Source of the DNA: Phoronis australis
Taxonomy: Eukaryota; Phoronida; Phoronidae
Direction: 5' to 3'
NCBI GenBank assembly: GCA_002633005.1
Contig: NMRA01000100.1
Span: forward strand, 765,822-829,821
Length of the DNA: 64,000 nt
Shown piece after piece: positions 25,901 through 40,900 of the stretch. Made by a program: the position numbers and the translations under genes. The notes beneath the pieces were generated by a model. It was not told the DNA's origin, did no database searches, and saw nothing but the letters and a program-made list of their open reading frames with translations. Within the stretch, counting starts at the first letter, position 1; the number at the start of each line of letters is the position of its first letter.

Positions 25901-28900
25901 ATTCATGACAGGATATTTTCTAAATCCTTATGACTATAGATAAAAAAACACATTTGCAATAGCCTACAGACAACTTAAATAAATGCCAGGTGTGAAATGC
26001 ATACTCGCAATATACAATATACATAAACAAGTTCTCTTAGTCTTAAAATTTCTTTTGAGTACTGCAAACTTTGCAGATTGCAACAATTGAAACAATGAAA
26101 AGAATTTAACACTTAACAATTACACGGATGTCCAATGAATTACCACTCATAATGCTAAGATGATCTATTACAATTCCATCTTTGTGTCACGACTAATTAC
26201 CGGCACAAACTGAACAGGCAGGGGACCCAGGTTGCATAGTTTCTTTCAGGTAGCAATAATGATTCACGCGCCGTCGGAGACCATGGACCGCCAGGAATGC
26301 ATGGCCATTCCAAAAAACTACTCAGTTAGAAAAGTGGAAACTGCCGTGTGAAAAGCCATGCACATTGAATGGAAGCACCGCTGCATTACACTGGCGTAAC
26401 AATTCAACACTGGTGATCATTGAAACGGGGTTCCAGGTACTAAGCCCTTGCTTACTGAGACAACAGTTTTGAGCGCCATTCATGGGCAGACGGAACGTGA
26501 TCAAAGGAAGGGCCACCTTAAGGGCCTCGCCATCAAGCGGGCAACAACTTCTGATGCAACAAGCTTTTACTGCCCAACATATGAAAAGCAAAAATTTTCT
26601 TAGAACAAAAGCTGTTGTGGGTTCAATGTCAAACTGTGTCTGCCTTCTCTGTTGACACTCCGTATTAAAAGCATGAGAGAACATTCAGTGCAAGTACTTT
26701 AAATTGTTTCAAATTTCGTATTAAATATTTCTTGTTAAGATGGTGCAAAATCACGGCTTGAAACACAGCCTTAGGGAAAATGGTGACATTTCAACTGACT
26801 TATTTAGCAAATTAAGTTAGTGAAAGCAAGAGTTAACTGGCCACACACAGCCACCCCACACTGATATGAATTGCAGGTAACTTCTGGACCAGGTAATTAG
26901 TTTTCCTGTCTTTTGGGTTTAGAAAGTTCAAAAAAAGCACACGCCACTAAACCAGGAAATTAGAATTCAATAGGAAAACGTACCTAGTGTGTAAATGATA
27001 TTAAAGTGAGGGTTCTCTTGATAAGCCTTTGTAAAACTGGGAAAACTTTTGTTCTAACACAGGTCAACATGTAGGATTTAGAACAACTAGAAGCTGTACG
27101 GTAGTACAAAACCAATATACATTGCGACGAAATACAACAGCTAAATGGGAAAGAATGATTTTTTGAATAATCAAGTTACAGACAAAAATACTGACGATTA
27201 TTTGCTAGCAACACTACTCTAACACTACACCATGCAGATGGTAGTGTTGTGGATGACTGGTGGTGAGCACAAGTCATTACACATGGGGTTTGACAAGCAA
27301 TATGAGATGGAGATGGTCAGAAACTACCAATGGTCAGAAAATTTCGATTCCTCATACATCTCGGGGGGATTGATGCTGCTGACATCACTGCATTCTGACT
27401 CCTACGCGTCACAATGGAGAGCGTACTGTAATGTACGAGTTAAGTACTCACGTTGCCAGCACCCGGCTTCTGTGGTCTTCCCACAGTTCTCATCAAACAT
27501 GGCGGGCATGGGGGCGGGCTTGAGTGGATGACCTCGCTGAAGCATGTTGGGAAGGGAGGAGGCTCGGGCTCTGGCTCCTTCTTGCGCTTCTTCTTGGATG
27601 AAATGTTGAGTTTCTGAGCCGCCCTGTAAGCAAACAGTACCACGATGAATGTAACAGAACCAGCAACAGTGGACAGTGGCGAACAACATTTTAAGTACGG
27701 TAAAAATGCTCTAGTTTAGGACAGTGAAAAAATAATTATTAGGCTCAAGGTATTAGCTTGTACCAAATTTTAGAAATTCACAATATTGGGCATCCCAAAT
27801 TCAAGGAAAACTGACGTATAAGTAATCAGCGTTACATTTTATGAACTTTCAATTTTATTTTTAAACCCTGCTGTGCAGAACACATTGCTCCCACAATTTT
27901 AGAGATATGATACATGCAAAAAATGCCCGTGTCCCAAATTTTGGAATCAGTAAAATTTAATTTCAGCTTGGATTTTATTGTTCAATTTGGAAACTATTCC
28001 AAAGAGGATTTTTACAGTAAAACTAGGGAGGGGGTAAATAGAAATGGGATGTTGAACACTTGAGTAATCTTATCTTACACAATACATTGCTTTCATTTAA
28101 AACATTTGGTATTGCGAAGCCTTGCAGGGTTATACACCAACTGTACAAAAATGTAGGAAAAGTTGACAAATTTTGCATGACAAAGTTATGGCTACAATAA
28201 GGCATTAAAGAAAACAAAAATAACTGTAAGAATTAGCTGAAAATGTTTTGACAGGAATTTTTGAGAAAAGTTTAACAAAGCAATGTTTGTCAACCTTTTC
28301 CTTGATGACTGTCACACGTTTCGTGCTTTTCTTTATCAGAAAAGATAAGGTGTGAATTGCATTTACTCCACAAATCAAACCCATGAATACAACTGACAGT
28401 TACCATTAGAACTATCAGTTGCTTCTTTCAAAAATAAAAAACTTGCTGACCTCACTTTTCAGTGTCATCAACGAACTAATGTACCTATTCAAACATGGAA
28501 TAACACTAATTTCTGAATAATGAGACAGTGAATGGCACACTTTAAGCAAATAAAAGCTGGAAGTTTGCAACTAATAGCAATTCTTCACATATTTAGTAGA
28601 CAACACGGCAGACGATAGAAATTATATTTTGTCAAATTTTCCAACAAAAATAAAGATTAAGAAAATGTTAGTCCATTGCAAGCTACGTATATACCGAACG
28701 TCCTTAAACAATAACCAGTAAAGTGTCCATCATTTGCAGGCGGGTAACTAGTTTCTTGAAATGGTAATCATTCTTGTGCAAAGTAGGAAGAACTGCCACA
28801 TGTACCACTCAGGTAACTGCAGAGGGAGCTAGTGTTCTCTCTATAGTGTCACTTTGGAGTGACCACTGAAGCAGAACTAAGGGCATCCAATTACATAGCC

Positions 28901-31900
28901 ATGCCAGCCACAACAGCTCCAACAAGGGTTGAAATCATTGCAAATTGAATACCCTCATAACCAACACACACAGATGCAAGGTAGAGTGAAAAACTTTCAC
29001 GTCACAACATATTCAGGGTACTCATGTTGATGCAGTAAGTGAACTGTAAACTGTTTTGTTTTATTGTTGACTTTATAAACTTGTAGCTGATGTTGCCATG
29101 AAGTGAATTGTTTTAATAAAGCTTTAAGCAGATTCACTGGCTTCCTCACAACGAAGAATTCCATTTACTGACTGGCATTTCAGTTTCAATGTTTTTAAAA
29201 AAATCTTGAGTGCGTTATTTCATTGATCACATAAGTGAAATGCGATGACATATAAACACAATAAAATTCGGCAACAATTTTCCCAAAAACATGAAAAATT
29301 ATGAGGATATCTCAAATGAACATTTCTTCTATTCTTCAGCAGGGAAATAGACTTCACAGACCTAAGGTGAGATCCAGTGTCTAAAGTAGCCCCATTTCCA
29401 GGGCCCAAAACACCCATCTGTTCCTACCACCCGTGATTTACCCAACTTATGTTCAGTTCAGGTGACCAACAGAAGCTAGTTGTTTGCTGCAATAAACATT
29501 GAGAACTGTTATTAGTTTAATCCTAGGTGGGCTGGCCACTAGTGATTGTATCCAGACCCCTGCCAACAATATACCATTCATGAGCCATGGTGTACAGCCT
29601 AAAAGAGTGACACCATTAATATCATTCAGAACCCATAATTAATAACACTAAATCAGAAATTTGGCCAAACATTGAATTATGCAATTAACGTCTGCAAAGA
29701 GAATGTAAGATTTATGCACCTAACTGACATCAGTGTTTCATGACTTCGTGTCAAGCTATGTAAAGTTTTATATAAAATTTGAATAGTCCCAACAACTGAA
29801 GTGTCAAATTCATTACTGCCAGAAGTACAAAGGAGGCCATGTGATTAACCAAATCCTAGTTTAAAATGGACAGTTTTAGTGTATTACACACTTAACTCTG
29901 GGTTAAATGAGTTGAAAGATTGGATAAATACGGATATGTTTTGAAGCAAAACTAATAGGACATAAATAAAGTGTGCGGATATAATTAAATGAATCGCTCG
30001 TGACTGAGAGAAAAAGACAGTGATTAAATCATGACAAACAGTAGACTCTTAGTCTACAGTGAAACAAAAAACAAGCAGAGATTCTAACTACACCCAGTCT
30101 CGGACAACTAATGAATTTCCAAGGTTAACTAGATGAGAATTGATTCTATCGCATGGATAACCAGCACTGGATTACAGGCAACTCTATTACAATAAAATGC
30201 AAATGCACCTAAGCATGTCAAAGGCTAATTTGAAATCACAACACTGGCTCCAGTGTCAACAGAAGGAACCAGCTCCAACTGGCATTTGGACTTATGTGGA
30301 TTGTGAAGTGTTTGGTGAGAACACTATGGGGGAGTTCCATATAGATAAAACAGACATGTGCCGTACACACCAAAAGTAGTCAGACAAAATGACTCTGAAT
30401 TTCTCCATCAGGTTGGCTGGTCGGAAGCCAAATCCATGTCAGAGTGGTCTTCTCCCATGACCGTTAATGCTGTAGAGTTAACAGGAAAGTTAGCAAGGTG
30501 GTTCAGCCATTCTGTAATTGGAATGTTGCTGTCATTACAGCAACAGCATTTCCAATCATTTTGCTGTTTGAAAACATATTTAGCCATCACAATTGAGAAA
30601 ATGATGTTCTGTCAGATTATTTTCATCTTGTACGATATTGTAGACTTTTTACTGCCAAATACAAAATAAAGTCACGATGATAAGGCTGAAAAAATAAAAT
30701 GCTGTTTGATGACAGCTCTATAGCACAAATGAAGCTAAACATACTGCTAAATTCCCAGTACAAAATTAAGTAGTATTAACCACTAACATAGATATTATAT
30801 TTAGCAGTTAGGTTGTGAGATGGACAAGCAAAGGTAGTGAAAAGGTACATGATTTATTCTAACAGGAGAGCTTAGCTGTAACTAATTTTGAGTAACACCA
30901 TTACTGTAAAATTTTTAATGTAGGTGACCCAAAAAAAAGTCAGTTCTCAAGGCCAAATAATAGAACATGTTCCGCATTATGCATTAAATGTTACAGATAA
31001 AGTTTAACAAAGTTATAAACTTAGGAGAATGTCCCGAGTTTTTCAAGATGATGATCAATATAAATTAACAACAAAAACAATTAAAAACCAGATTTTGGCA
31101 GTTAAACTGAATGTGGGAGAAAGCCTGCATGGATATGGTATTATGTGACATTAACCACCAAGAACATGCCTCCTTCCACTGTTATTGCCTACATTTTAGT
31201 TCACTTTCCAGCTTGGTGGGGCAAGACTATACTGGTGTCTACAGAGACTCCCTGATCAACTTTGACTCTTCCCTCTGGCCCAGTAGATGGTCAATAACCC
31301 TGCTGATCCTCCAACAAAAGATCAATCTGATCTTGTTTAGAACAAGTCAATAACAGAGCAGTTAGTGATAAAAGATAAAGATGGCTAAGGCACAACTATT
31401 ACCAGTAGACAAGCCAACACTAAGCCAGTCAGAAAGAGCAAATCCAGGTGCTGCAAAGATTCCAATGAAAGAAGTTGCCCGATTTACTAAATCTCTATAA
31501 TTAGGCCCGGGTACACACTTGACGTAGACTAGATTCTCATGGATACTCAAGTACCACAAGCACATTATTCTCTATCCTCGTGCAGTCACGGACCGCATAA
31601 CATTCATGCCATTATTACTGGGTTCAATTTGTACGCAGGTGCCCAGCACTTCTACGCAGTGAATGTCACAATCTTATGGTAGACGTTGAAAAAATATGAC
31701 CAACATTTGTCAGAATCAAGAATTTTGCAGTCCTTTCACTTAAGCATTTTGTATCGGACAACTTCCCCAGGGGCAAGATTTCCATACCCATCATACAAGC
31801 ACAGCCGCTTTGACAGTTGGTGAAACAGCGAGAATCATTCTACAAGGGAAGTCCTGGCTCATATACCAGCAGGTTAAGTCTTTATCCATGAATAAATACC

Positions 31901-34900
31901 AATTCCACTTAACCCATTTCCATAACTGAGGGCAAGAGCAGCTTTCAGCTAATGTGTCTCACTCTGCCATCCTCAATAACACTATTCATCACAGTACATA
32001 GCCTATGAATCTTCTTAACAACCATTATTTTCACTTGGACATTGTGCTCAATTGCAATCTTACTGACGTCTGACTGACAGCTGAGAATTTGGTATATTTA
32101 ACCAATTAACCATTCATTAAGTCAATTTCAATGAAGATAACCTGATACAAAAAAAAATAAAAAATAAGCTGAGAAAGCTACAACACAGCTAATGAAAGAA
32201 GACTGAGTTGAAAGGCAAACCTTCTGAAGGTAGACTAAGCATCAACCAACACGTGAAAAATGACGAAACTTATAACATGATTTAATCAAGGAGTTACGGT
32301 ATCAAAGATTTTAAGATTTTAAAATTCTACACAGGGACCAATGAACTATTGCTAAGCTAAAATTTTACCCTACCTATCTTTCTGCATTATCCAAGTTTAC
32401 AATGAGGATAATCCATTTGCAAATATACTCCAGGAAAGCCTCTGCTATCAGCTGATGGGGACTCAACAGTGCAGTTGTATTATTCTCAATGAACATGGTA
32501 GTAACATCATTGCACACCACAAGCAGCCAACTGAGTGGGGAGTAAGGTCATGTGCAAAGTCATTGACCAATGGGAACACAGTAAAGTTGTGGTAAGTAGT
32601 CCAGGACATGATACCAGGCGCAGACAATCTGGAATTCTCAGCGAGAAATAATCCAGGATCCTCAAGAGAAATTTGTACAAAATCCTCAAGAAAAGTGAAC
32701 TTTTATACAAAAAATAATAGATTTGAAAACACTCAGGAGACATGTGTGAGGTTGAGACCACAAACCGCGATTTGAGTTATTGTATACTGGAATAGTAATC
32801 AGAAGATGCTCTGATCCTAGTAAATTGGCAATGACAGCCAGTGAAAACAGAAAACCAACCAATTTGGATCACATTCAATGTGTTTACAGCATCATTGGTA
32901 AGTTCTAAGAAGCCAAACAGCAGGCATCAAAATTAACAATAGACTCTGTTCTAACACCAACCACATTCCACAATATTCTAGTTAAATATAAATTTAATTG
33001 ACACTTGTCCAACTGTACTGACTGGGAATGAACTGGTTGAAATATGTCAACATCTTGACAATGGACCCTGGTATGAACTAAAACCCATGACCAGAACTTC
33101 TGATAATTGCCAGTTCAAATCAAAACCACAATTTAAAGGGGAGTCATTAGGATAACTATTCCAAACCCTCAGGGCTCTGCTGTTGACTGAGCAGAAATAT
33201 CTCCAGTGAATGAAAATGAAAATAAAATAATATGTCCCATTAAAAGAAAACAATCCAAAAGAAAAACAGAAACAAATTAAACTCTCTTAAAAATAACTGT
33301 TATACCATGCAAAATGGTGGCTACAAAGCACAATTATTTCACCAATTATTCATCACCCCTCAATGAAACTTGTGATTTGTCCACTCTGACCGTTGGTCAC
33401 ACCGGCGGTCCAGAACACCTACTAGCTTTGATCAGTAACCTGTAGCGTTTTGCCAGTACAACTGGCGTCAGCATGCTCAGACAACTGTACACTTTTGAAT
33501 ACTGTATGTAAATCACTTCACAAAGCAGTTTAATGAGCGGGACAGCTTGAAAGATACAATGCACACCGACCTTGATTTGATTAATTAATCACAATAAATG
33601 GCCACTATTTTCAACATCCTTGTACCAAGTGAAATGTTAAATTATTGTTGGCTATGAATGATCCATGACGCAAGCTTCATGGTGGAAGTGACACTGATTT
33701 GACCAATTAAACGTTATCAACCATAACAAAAATTGTTTTGAGAACTTTGACACCTTTAGTGTAGATTTAAATAATGACGCGACTGCCTCATAGCATATTT
33801 ATGCCCTTAGGCAACGCATGCTGCAAAGTCGATTCAGGTATGGTTAATAAACTTAAAGATCTCATTTCTAAAACAAACATTAAAAATGCAATTCTCCTGA
33901 CTGACCCCGAGCAGCCTGCCAATGAACCCAACTATTGAAGCCAATAAAACCGCACAATCGCATATTTACAGTTACTATTCACTATATAGCAGTTGGCATT
34001 TCTGACACCACAACCACTACATTCGTGTACGCCAACTCCCTCTGGTGAATTCCTCGGTCACTAATAAAAGAAACAGGGTGGGTGAGGTGAGTGACCACTA
34101 GATATTTTTCTTTCCCTGGACATTTTAGAAGAGATCTCGATAAAGTGAAGTAGTCTGCACAGTCATGTTTAACTAATAATGTCAAGAAGGTGGATAAACA
34201 GTGTAGAATAGGGCCCTGGTAACAAATTACAATTACAATAGAACTCACTATTTGAAGATATTCTCAACTTGATGAATATCAGTCAGAATAACTAAATCAC
34301 TAGGGTCAATCTGTCTACTAGAGCTCAGGCAATGTTTACATATATTTATTGTTTACAATTGAGCTACATACTGCAATGAAAGGTTTACAAATCCTTAATG
34401 ACAACATGTTCTCCAGTAATATTTGGGGTCAACTGGCACACAAGTATAAGCAAACACCTCTGAAGGTATAGAAAGAGCTGATAATCCTGGACTGAACAAG
34501 ACATCAACAGTTTTAACACTGGTTACCATAATGAATCTATGTGAAAATATTTTTCAAAGTCATTAACATTTTAGGCTCAAGAACTCCCCTGGGAAAACTC
34601 AACAAATAATTTCAAGTACAAGAAATCCCTCGGTTACTGGAGATGAAACAAGTTTTTCACTTGGAACATCAAGCAGTAGTCCATGAATGTGAGCCAGACT
34701 GTCTCACATTTGTCAAATTCACTCAGGTATAGTAGTAATTGTGACAACTGAACACCTTACAAAACGTATATAAACTGCATGGTGTGGTGACAATGCACAA
34801 AGGAGTGACATTGAAAGTTCGGGTCATGGAGTGCGAATCTGGTAAATTCGTGTAGCTGAACATGCAAGGAATCCCACTCCGTGTAATGCTGGGTGAAAAA

Positions 34901-37900
34901 AAATTGCTTAAAGCTTCATCGTCCGAATCATTAAAAACCATTGTTTTGACTCGTGTTTTGGGATGGAACCCTTTGTTCTTTTTGTTTTCTTTGTAAAACA
35001 AACTAAGTGTTCCTGATTACATGTGATAAAAACGAACCAAACGGAGTTCATTAATAGTTTCAACGGCAACATTAGTCATTGCTAACATGACATAATCCAG
35101 TTTGAAATTTACAAATTGGAATTACTTAGTGAGTGGATGTTTAAAGGAGTTCTACTTGCTTTGCACTCAATTTTTATTTTCCATTTCAAAAACCAAAAAT
35201 ACAGATGTGCTGTGTACTATTCAGTGACCCGTTTCACTGACGTCCCCCTTTTGCCCAAGGGGTGACTGGGGACAGAGCGGCAGACATAAAGGGTTGATTG
35301 AACCCTGGGCCATCCACCTGATCAATACTTAGATAAGATAATATATATTGGGAAGCTGCTTACGTCAAATGGGGTTCTCTCCTGTTGGTTAAAATGTAAA
35401 TATACTGCAGGCCTCGGGAAAGAAAAAATTAACATTGAATCAAACTCACAGATTTTACAAGTTTAAAGCTGCATGTCACACATTTCTCTGTCATTGTTGA
35501 ATTCTTAACCAAAACGCTTAGCGTTTTAATCAGCTCATCTGATCTTGAATTTTTATCGTCAGAGCCAGTTACTCAAGTCACAACCTATTCATACATGCGC
35601 CACTTTTGAAACTGTAATTTCAGGTTTAACAAACCCTAATAAAATCTGAAGCTTTTTTCTGAGTTGCTGATGGTTTTGATGTTCCTATAGCTGACACATA
35701 TAGAATCATGAAAAGAAATATTATGAGACAAATTTCATGAGCTAAAAATCCTATTTGATTTTCATTTTTATCTATCACTATCTATCTCTCTTGAAACACT
35801 TCACACTTGAAGTCGAGTATTCTGAAGTGGTACATGTTACGAAATTAAAAGTGCAATGGTGAGATTTGTATGTATTCAGGTGAAGAGAGTGAAATGAGGT
35901 TTAAAGAACAGAACTTGATAACATCAGAATCTTGTCATATAAACTTCACAAAACTGTAAAATTAGTACATAAACTGGTTACTTTGTAGACAAAAAAGTTC
36001 ATTAAAATTCATGAAGTGGGGAATCAAAGGCTCCTTATGAACTAAACCCTATCAGTTCCAATTACTACTGGTACAAAACTGTCAAAACAGAAACACAACT
36101 CTTGTAATCCAAGATCCGCTGCACTGAAGTACTACCCAGACAGGATTCTGTAGACAGAGCAATTTTTGCAGCTCTCGTGCATGGTTAATCTGAGTCAAAC
36201 TTCTGTTCAGGCCAGACCAAGGGGCCACTTGCTTCATTGATCAGCGATACCATGCCTCGTCGCACGTCTCAGCGATCAGGCAGCCAGACACAGAGTGTCG
36301 CCTGTAATGTTACACCTTTGACTCAGGTAACTGGGAGATGGTGGCTGTACTGAATACTGAGCGTGCACCACAGGCCATCACCAGGCCATAAACCTATCAG
36401 CAACAACCTGTTGCCCCACTACAAACTTGACTGCTAGGAATTTAATTGAGCAAGGGCCATTCCTAGGCACTGGCATACTAACTTCTCTTATGGCATACAT
36501 TATCAGAACCAGCACAAGAGTGCAGGCATCATAGTGTCCTCTACAGTTCTAAAATGAAAACACTACAAGAAAATGTACTACCAATGCCCAACCATTCAGG
36601 ATGAGTATTTCCTGATCAGCGTCCTGCGAACTGACCAATATGTATATTCACAAGCAAATGAATATTTCAGAATACTGGTTGAACATGCACAAACATCAAC
36701 AGGTGTCAAAAGTGACTGCAAAAATATTGGTAGTTTCACACAGCATTAAACAGACACAAGTCATGGCCATGACAAACAGAATGCGATTACACAGCAGCGT
36801 TTCTCTTTCGCAGATAAATCTGTAAATTTGACTTATTCACGGCCCATCACACAAATCCTGTCCTGCAGCTGAGCTGTAGGAACCAGCAGTAGTACCTGCT
36901 AGCAAAACACCAGGTATTCAATAGGTCCAGCAGAGGTGACATCACAAACCAAACATGGCAGGTGACCTGCCCTTGTGTGGTCTGGCTGGTCCTCTTGCAG
37001 TGACCACTGCGTTACGCAACATCGTGTTAATAGGAGGGGTGAGAAAATTCTTTTTGTAAATGCTCGCTGTGCAATACAGTGTTTAGTTTAATACTTCACA
37101 GAAGAAATTTTGCACTTGCTAGCTTGAACTATTTTAGTATTGTTTAGAAATGATCGTAACAGCTTCGAAGAAAATTCCTTTGCATATCTTTGATGCATTC
37201 AGCAAAATGTTTGAAAGTATTAAACAGCTGTGTCGTAAAGCCATTCAGTAACAAAATCACAAAATCAAAATGACATCTGAGAAGGAATATTTTCATTATT
37301 TTGAAATCGCTATACAGCACAGTCCAACTACACACCACACCAAAGGAATGTGGCCACTTCACCACTCACCAGCTCTGCGCTGTCACAAAAACACAGACTT
37401 AACACTTTTATTGACACCTACCAATAAAGTATAATTAGAAAATCACTTGATGTCATTTTTACTCTAAGTGGCCCTGCTGACTATGGAAACATGTGTCACA
37501 TTATTGGTAGCCAGCGGCCATTTTCTATAGCACGTGATTAGGAGCCAGCTCACCACAACCACTTCATGTTGACCACTTTAACATAGTATCAAGCAGACAA
37601 CTTCTGCTTTAAATCGACTGAATGCACATCACATGTTGGTAGGTGAAACCCAAAATCCTGAGAGTACTTGGCAAGGATTACAGGTGAGCACTTCTGCAAA
37701 GACATTCTCTCCTTCCATAAACCCAGTCCTTATAATGAGAGTTAAAGATGGTGTAACAAGCCTCTATAAGTACAGTACTCAGCACACATATGGCAATATG
37801 AAAAGCACATCACAGTTCTTGACAACACTAATGAACCCAAAAATCTTGACGATACGACAAAATCTCACCAACTTTGGACAAAAATTACCCTCCTTACACG

Positions 37901-40900
37901 ATTATTATATTGTTGGGCACTTCTGAGTAAGCATACAGGAGACCAGCCATACACTATAGAAGAAGACTGCAGCGCAGGACAAAAGTATTAAGACAAAATT
38001 ACCCCGAATTCCCCCCATCATGACGGCTGGCCGAAAGATAAATTTGTTGCCAGAATAACATACCTTTATGACCCAGAATGAAGGAATATTACCTGGAAAA
38101 TTATTTATGTGGCTAAGCCATTCTGTAATTAGAATATTTCTGCCACAATAGTCATTCCAAGTGATTTTTACTGTTAACAGAATTTGCCTTCGGAAACCGC
38201 ATTTTGTCCGATTACTTTTGTTTTGTACTGTATACCTGTCTATTAGATTCCTTGTATGAGCAATGCAACTCACAGCGCAATAGACAACCATTGCTGGAGT
38301 GAGAACAGTGACGGTACAATTATTTCGACAAAAAGCAAAAAACCCTACCACAACTGTTGAAGTTACGGCACGACAGATGTGCTGCATTGTGGGTAAACGT
38401 TGTTGAATATAGAGTGGAGGTGATGCTTATTGCTTGTTAGCCAAAAGCTAGAAAACCCAAACAAAACATCACAGTTTACTGCTTAGAAGGTTTAACTACC
38501 AACTTGTCTTCAAGAAATGACACTAACATGCTATTGGCCGCATGTCTTCTGTACAAAAGCAGAGCCTGGGGGTCTAGACCTTCTATAGCTGCATCAATTA
38601 TTGAGCACCAGAAACCTACTATCTTAATCCATCCATGCTAAGACCTACGACAAATATTTTGACGACTTTTTGATCCGATGGCAGGTCCTATGCCCGCGGG
38701 GCCAGGGATTTCTAAAGTTATTTCAAGTTCCGTCACTCCCACACTTTACCTATCAGAAAAGAATATCTGTTAAGTAAAAGTTAGCTGAGCTAAGCTCATG
38801 GAAATTTGTGAATGGCATAGGAGAGAAAGAGTCACTGGACCACAAGAGGCTGGAATCAACACAAGCTGACAGTACCTGTGGTGAACTGAATTGAATTTAC
38901 AGTGTATATGACTTGATGGAATCCAATTTAGGCTTCAAAGTCATATAAAATTTCAAAATATGAACTAAAGATCTATTTTTAATTTCGACTCAAATACGTC
39001 ACCTAACAAATTATTTGCTACCTTTCTTTTGTCATATCTTTAGAATGCTTTCTTTGCAAGGCGCAGTTTTTTCAACAAAATTTTGTTAAATAAACTAGTG
39101 AAAGAAGCACACTATAAAGAAAAAATGCTGTGAGTTCAATACAGCTCAATACCTTCTTAGTATCACATAACTGAACATCCCATACATGTTGCTCAAAGAA
39201 TGAAAATGGGGTTGCACAAAAGTTCCTCAGCGACTTTCATCAAAACACAATTAGAAATCCTAAATATGCCGGAAAGAACTCACATATCCACTGAAGAATT
39301 TTCTGCTAACCAGACGGAAAAAAAACAACAGCTAAAGACTTTCACGGTCCACCAGCCCATATATCAGCCAGCCGGAGGATGACTGCCAATCACACGGACT
39401 GACAATAGTGGCTTTGAGAAAGTGACAAATCGATGTTTGTACTACAGCAAAATACAAGTCAAACAGCCAATTCAATAGCACATATAACTGTGAACCAGCA
39501 ATTATTGGGTTGTAACAATTAAGTCAATACCTACAAGCTGGAGTCAATGAGCGTATTTGTACACACTGTTGACCATGGCTCTATAGTCTCTGAGGTGATG
39601 AAATAGAGAAGGTGCCAAGGAGAAACAACCATTGACGTGGTAAGAAAACAAATTGTTGCTTGTCCTCATCAAATGCTAACACAATGTTTTATGACGTCGC
39701 GATATTGGGCGTCAAATTTTAGCACACCGTTAGAACACTAAAGTTTACATATTATGATGCCTTTTGCTTAGCTTTGGTTGGCAAATCAACTGCGTAAGAA
39801 TAAGGCCAAAATATAGGATATTAATTCGGCAGGTAACCGCTTAACTGTGAGTGGTCAGCAGCTCAGTAGGTCTAGTGCTACTGTTACAAGATATTGTCAA
39901 AAATCATTTTTAAACAAGATAATTTTGCTTATCTATATTTAAAGCAAAACTAAACTCTGAGACCACCCAATACGAGTCGTCTTCCCCCGCATGACAATAA
40001 CCAGTTACATCCGATAATAACAAGGTTTTGCCTTTTAATCTCATGATTATCATCTCTTATCCATTCACTGTGTCAGTAACCGCGAGATCCCACAGCTCAA
40101 TCTGACAACAAGAAAATGCACAACGTAAAATACAAATCCCACAGGGCCACCTTCAGCTTAAAGTTGTGACATACGGTATTTGATGAGAGATATCAAAACA
40201 ACGGTGCCTTTCTCGCAGACCCACAAAATCAAAGATGGACAAAGCCAAACATGGATGGACGCAAACATCAAACATAATGACATTTTACTAGTGTTTTCGC
40301 TCCCATTCATGCCTAGGCTATAATAACAACTGTGACTGTATAATCAATGAGACTGGCAAAATTATGACATTTTTATTGACACAGGGGATGCTCAAGATAA
40401 AACAAGTGCTTTTAGATCCACAACAATAGCCATCAATGAATCCTGCACATACAGAGTACAATATTGCTGTTACTGTCTACCTTTTCAACTGAACACTGTA
40501 TCACCAGTAAAAGTTGCATGACAATACAGCAATTAGTAACAGCTCCATTCTTGCCATTTGTTATACTACACAATGACCGGACAGCAAGACAAAAGTGTTG
40601 GTAAATAATGCAAGTGTACAGAGGCAGCGGGCTGTATAATGACAAAGAAGAACAGTTCACACAAAAGCACTTGAGTTGGCTAAATTGACAGATACTAATT
40701 CACACTGAATGTTTTAAAGTGGTTCAATTGGTTGGCCAAGGTGAAACGTTTCCGTAGCGGAAAAGTGAATTTTTCAATCAACAATCAAAAATAATGGAAC
40801 ATATTGATTATATTACACCTGAGGAGGAGAAACATCATAACAAAAAGGAACATTGAGTAACTTGCTAAAGAAATGAGAACAAATTATGAAAGTGATTTTA

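Noticed and set aside
39855-39890. A-box-like CAGCTCAGTAGGT suggesting a tRNA or SINE
   Set aside because: No B box or T arm at the expected distance.
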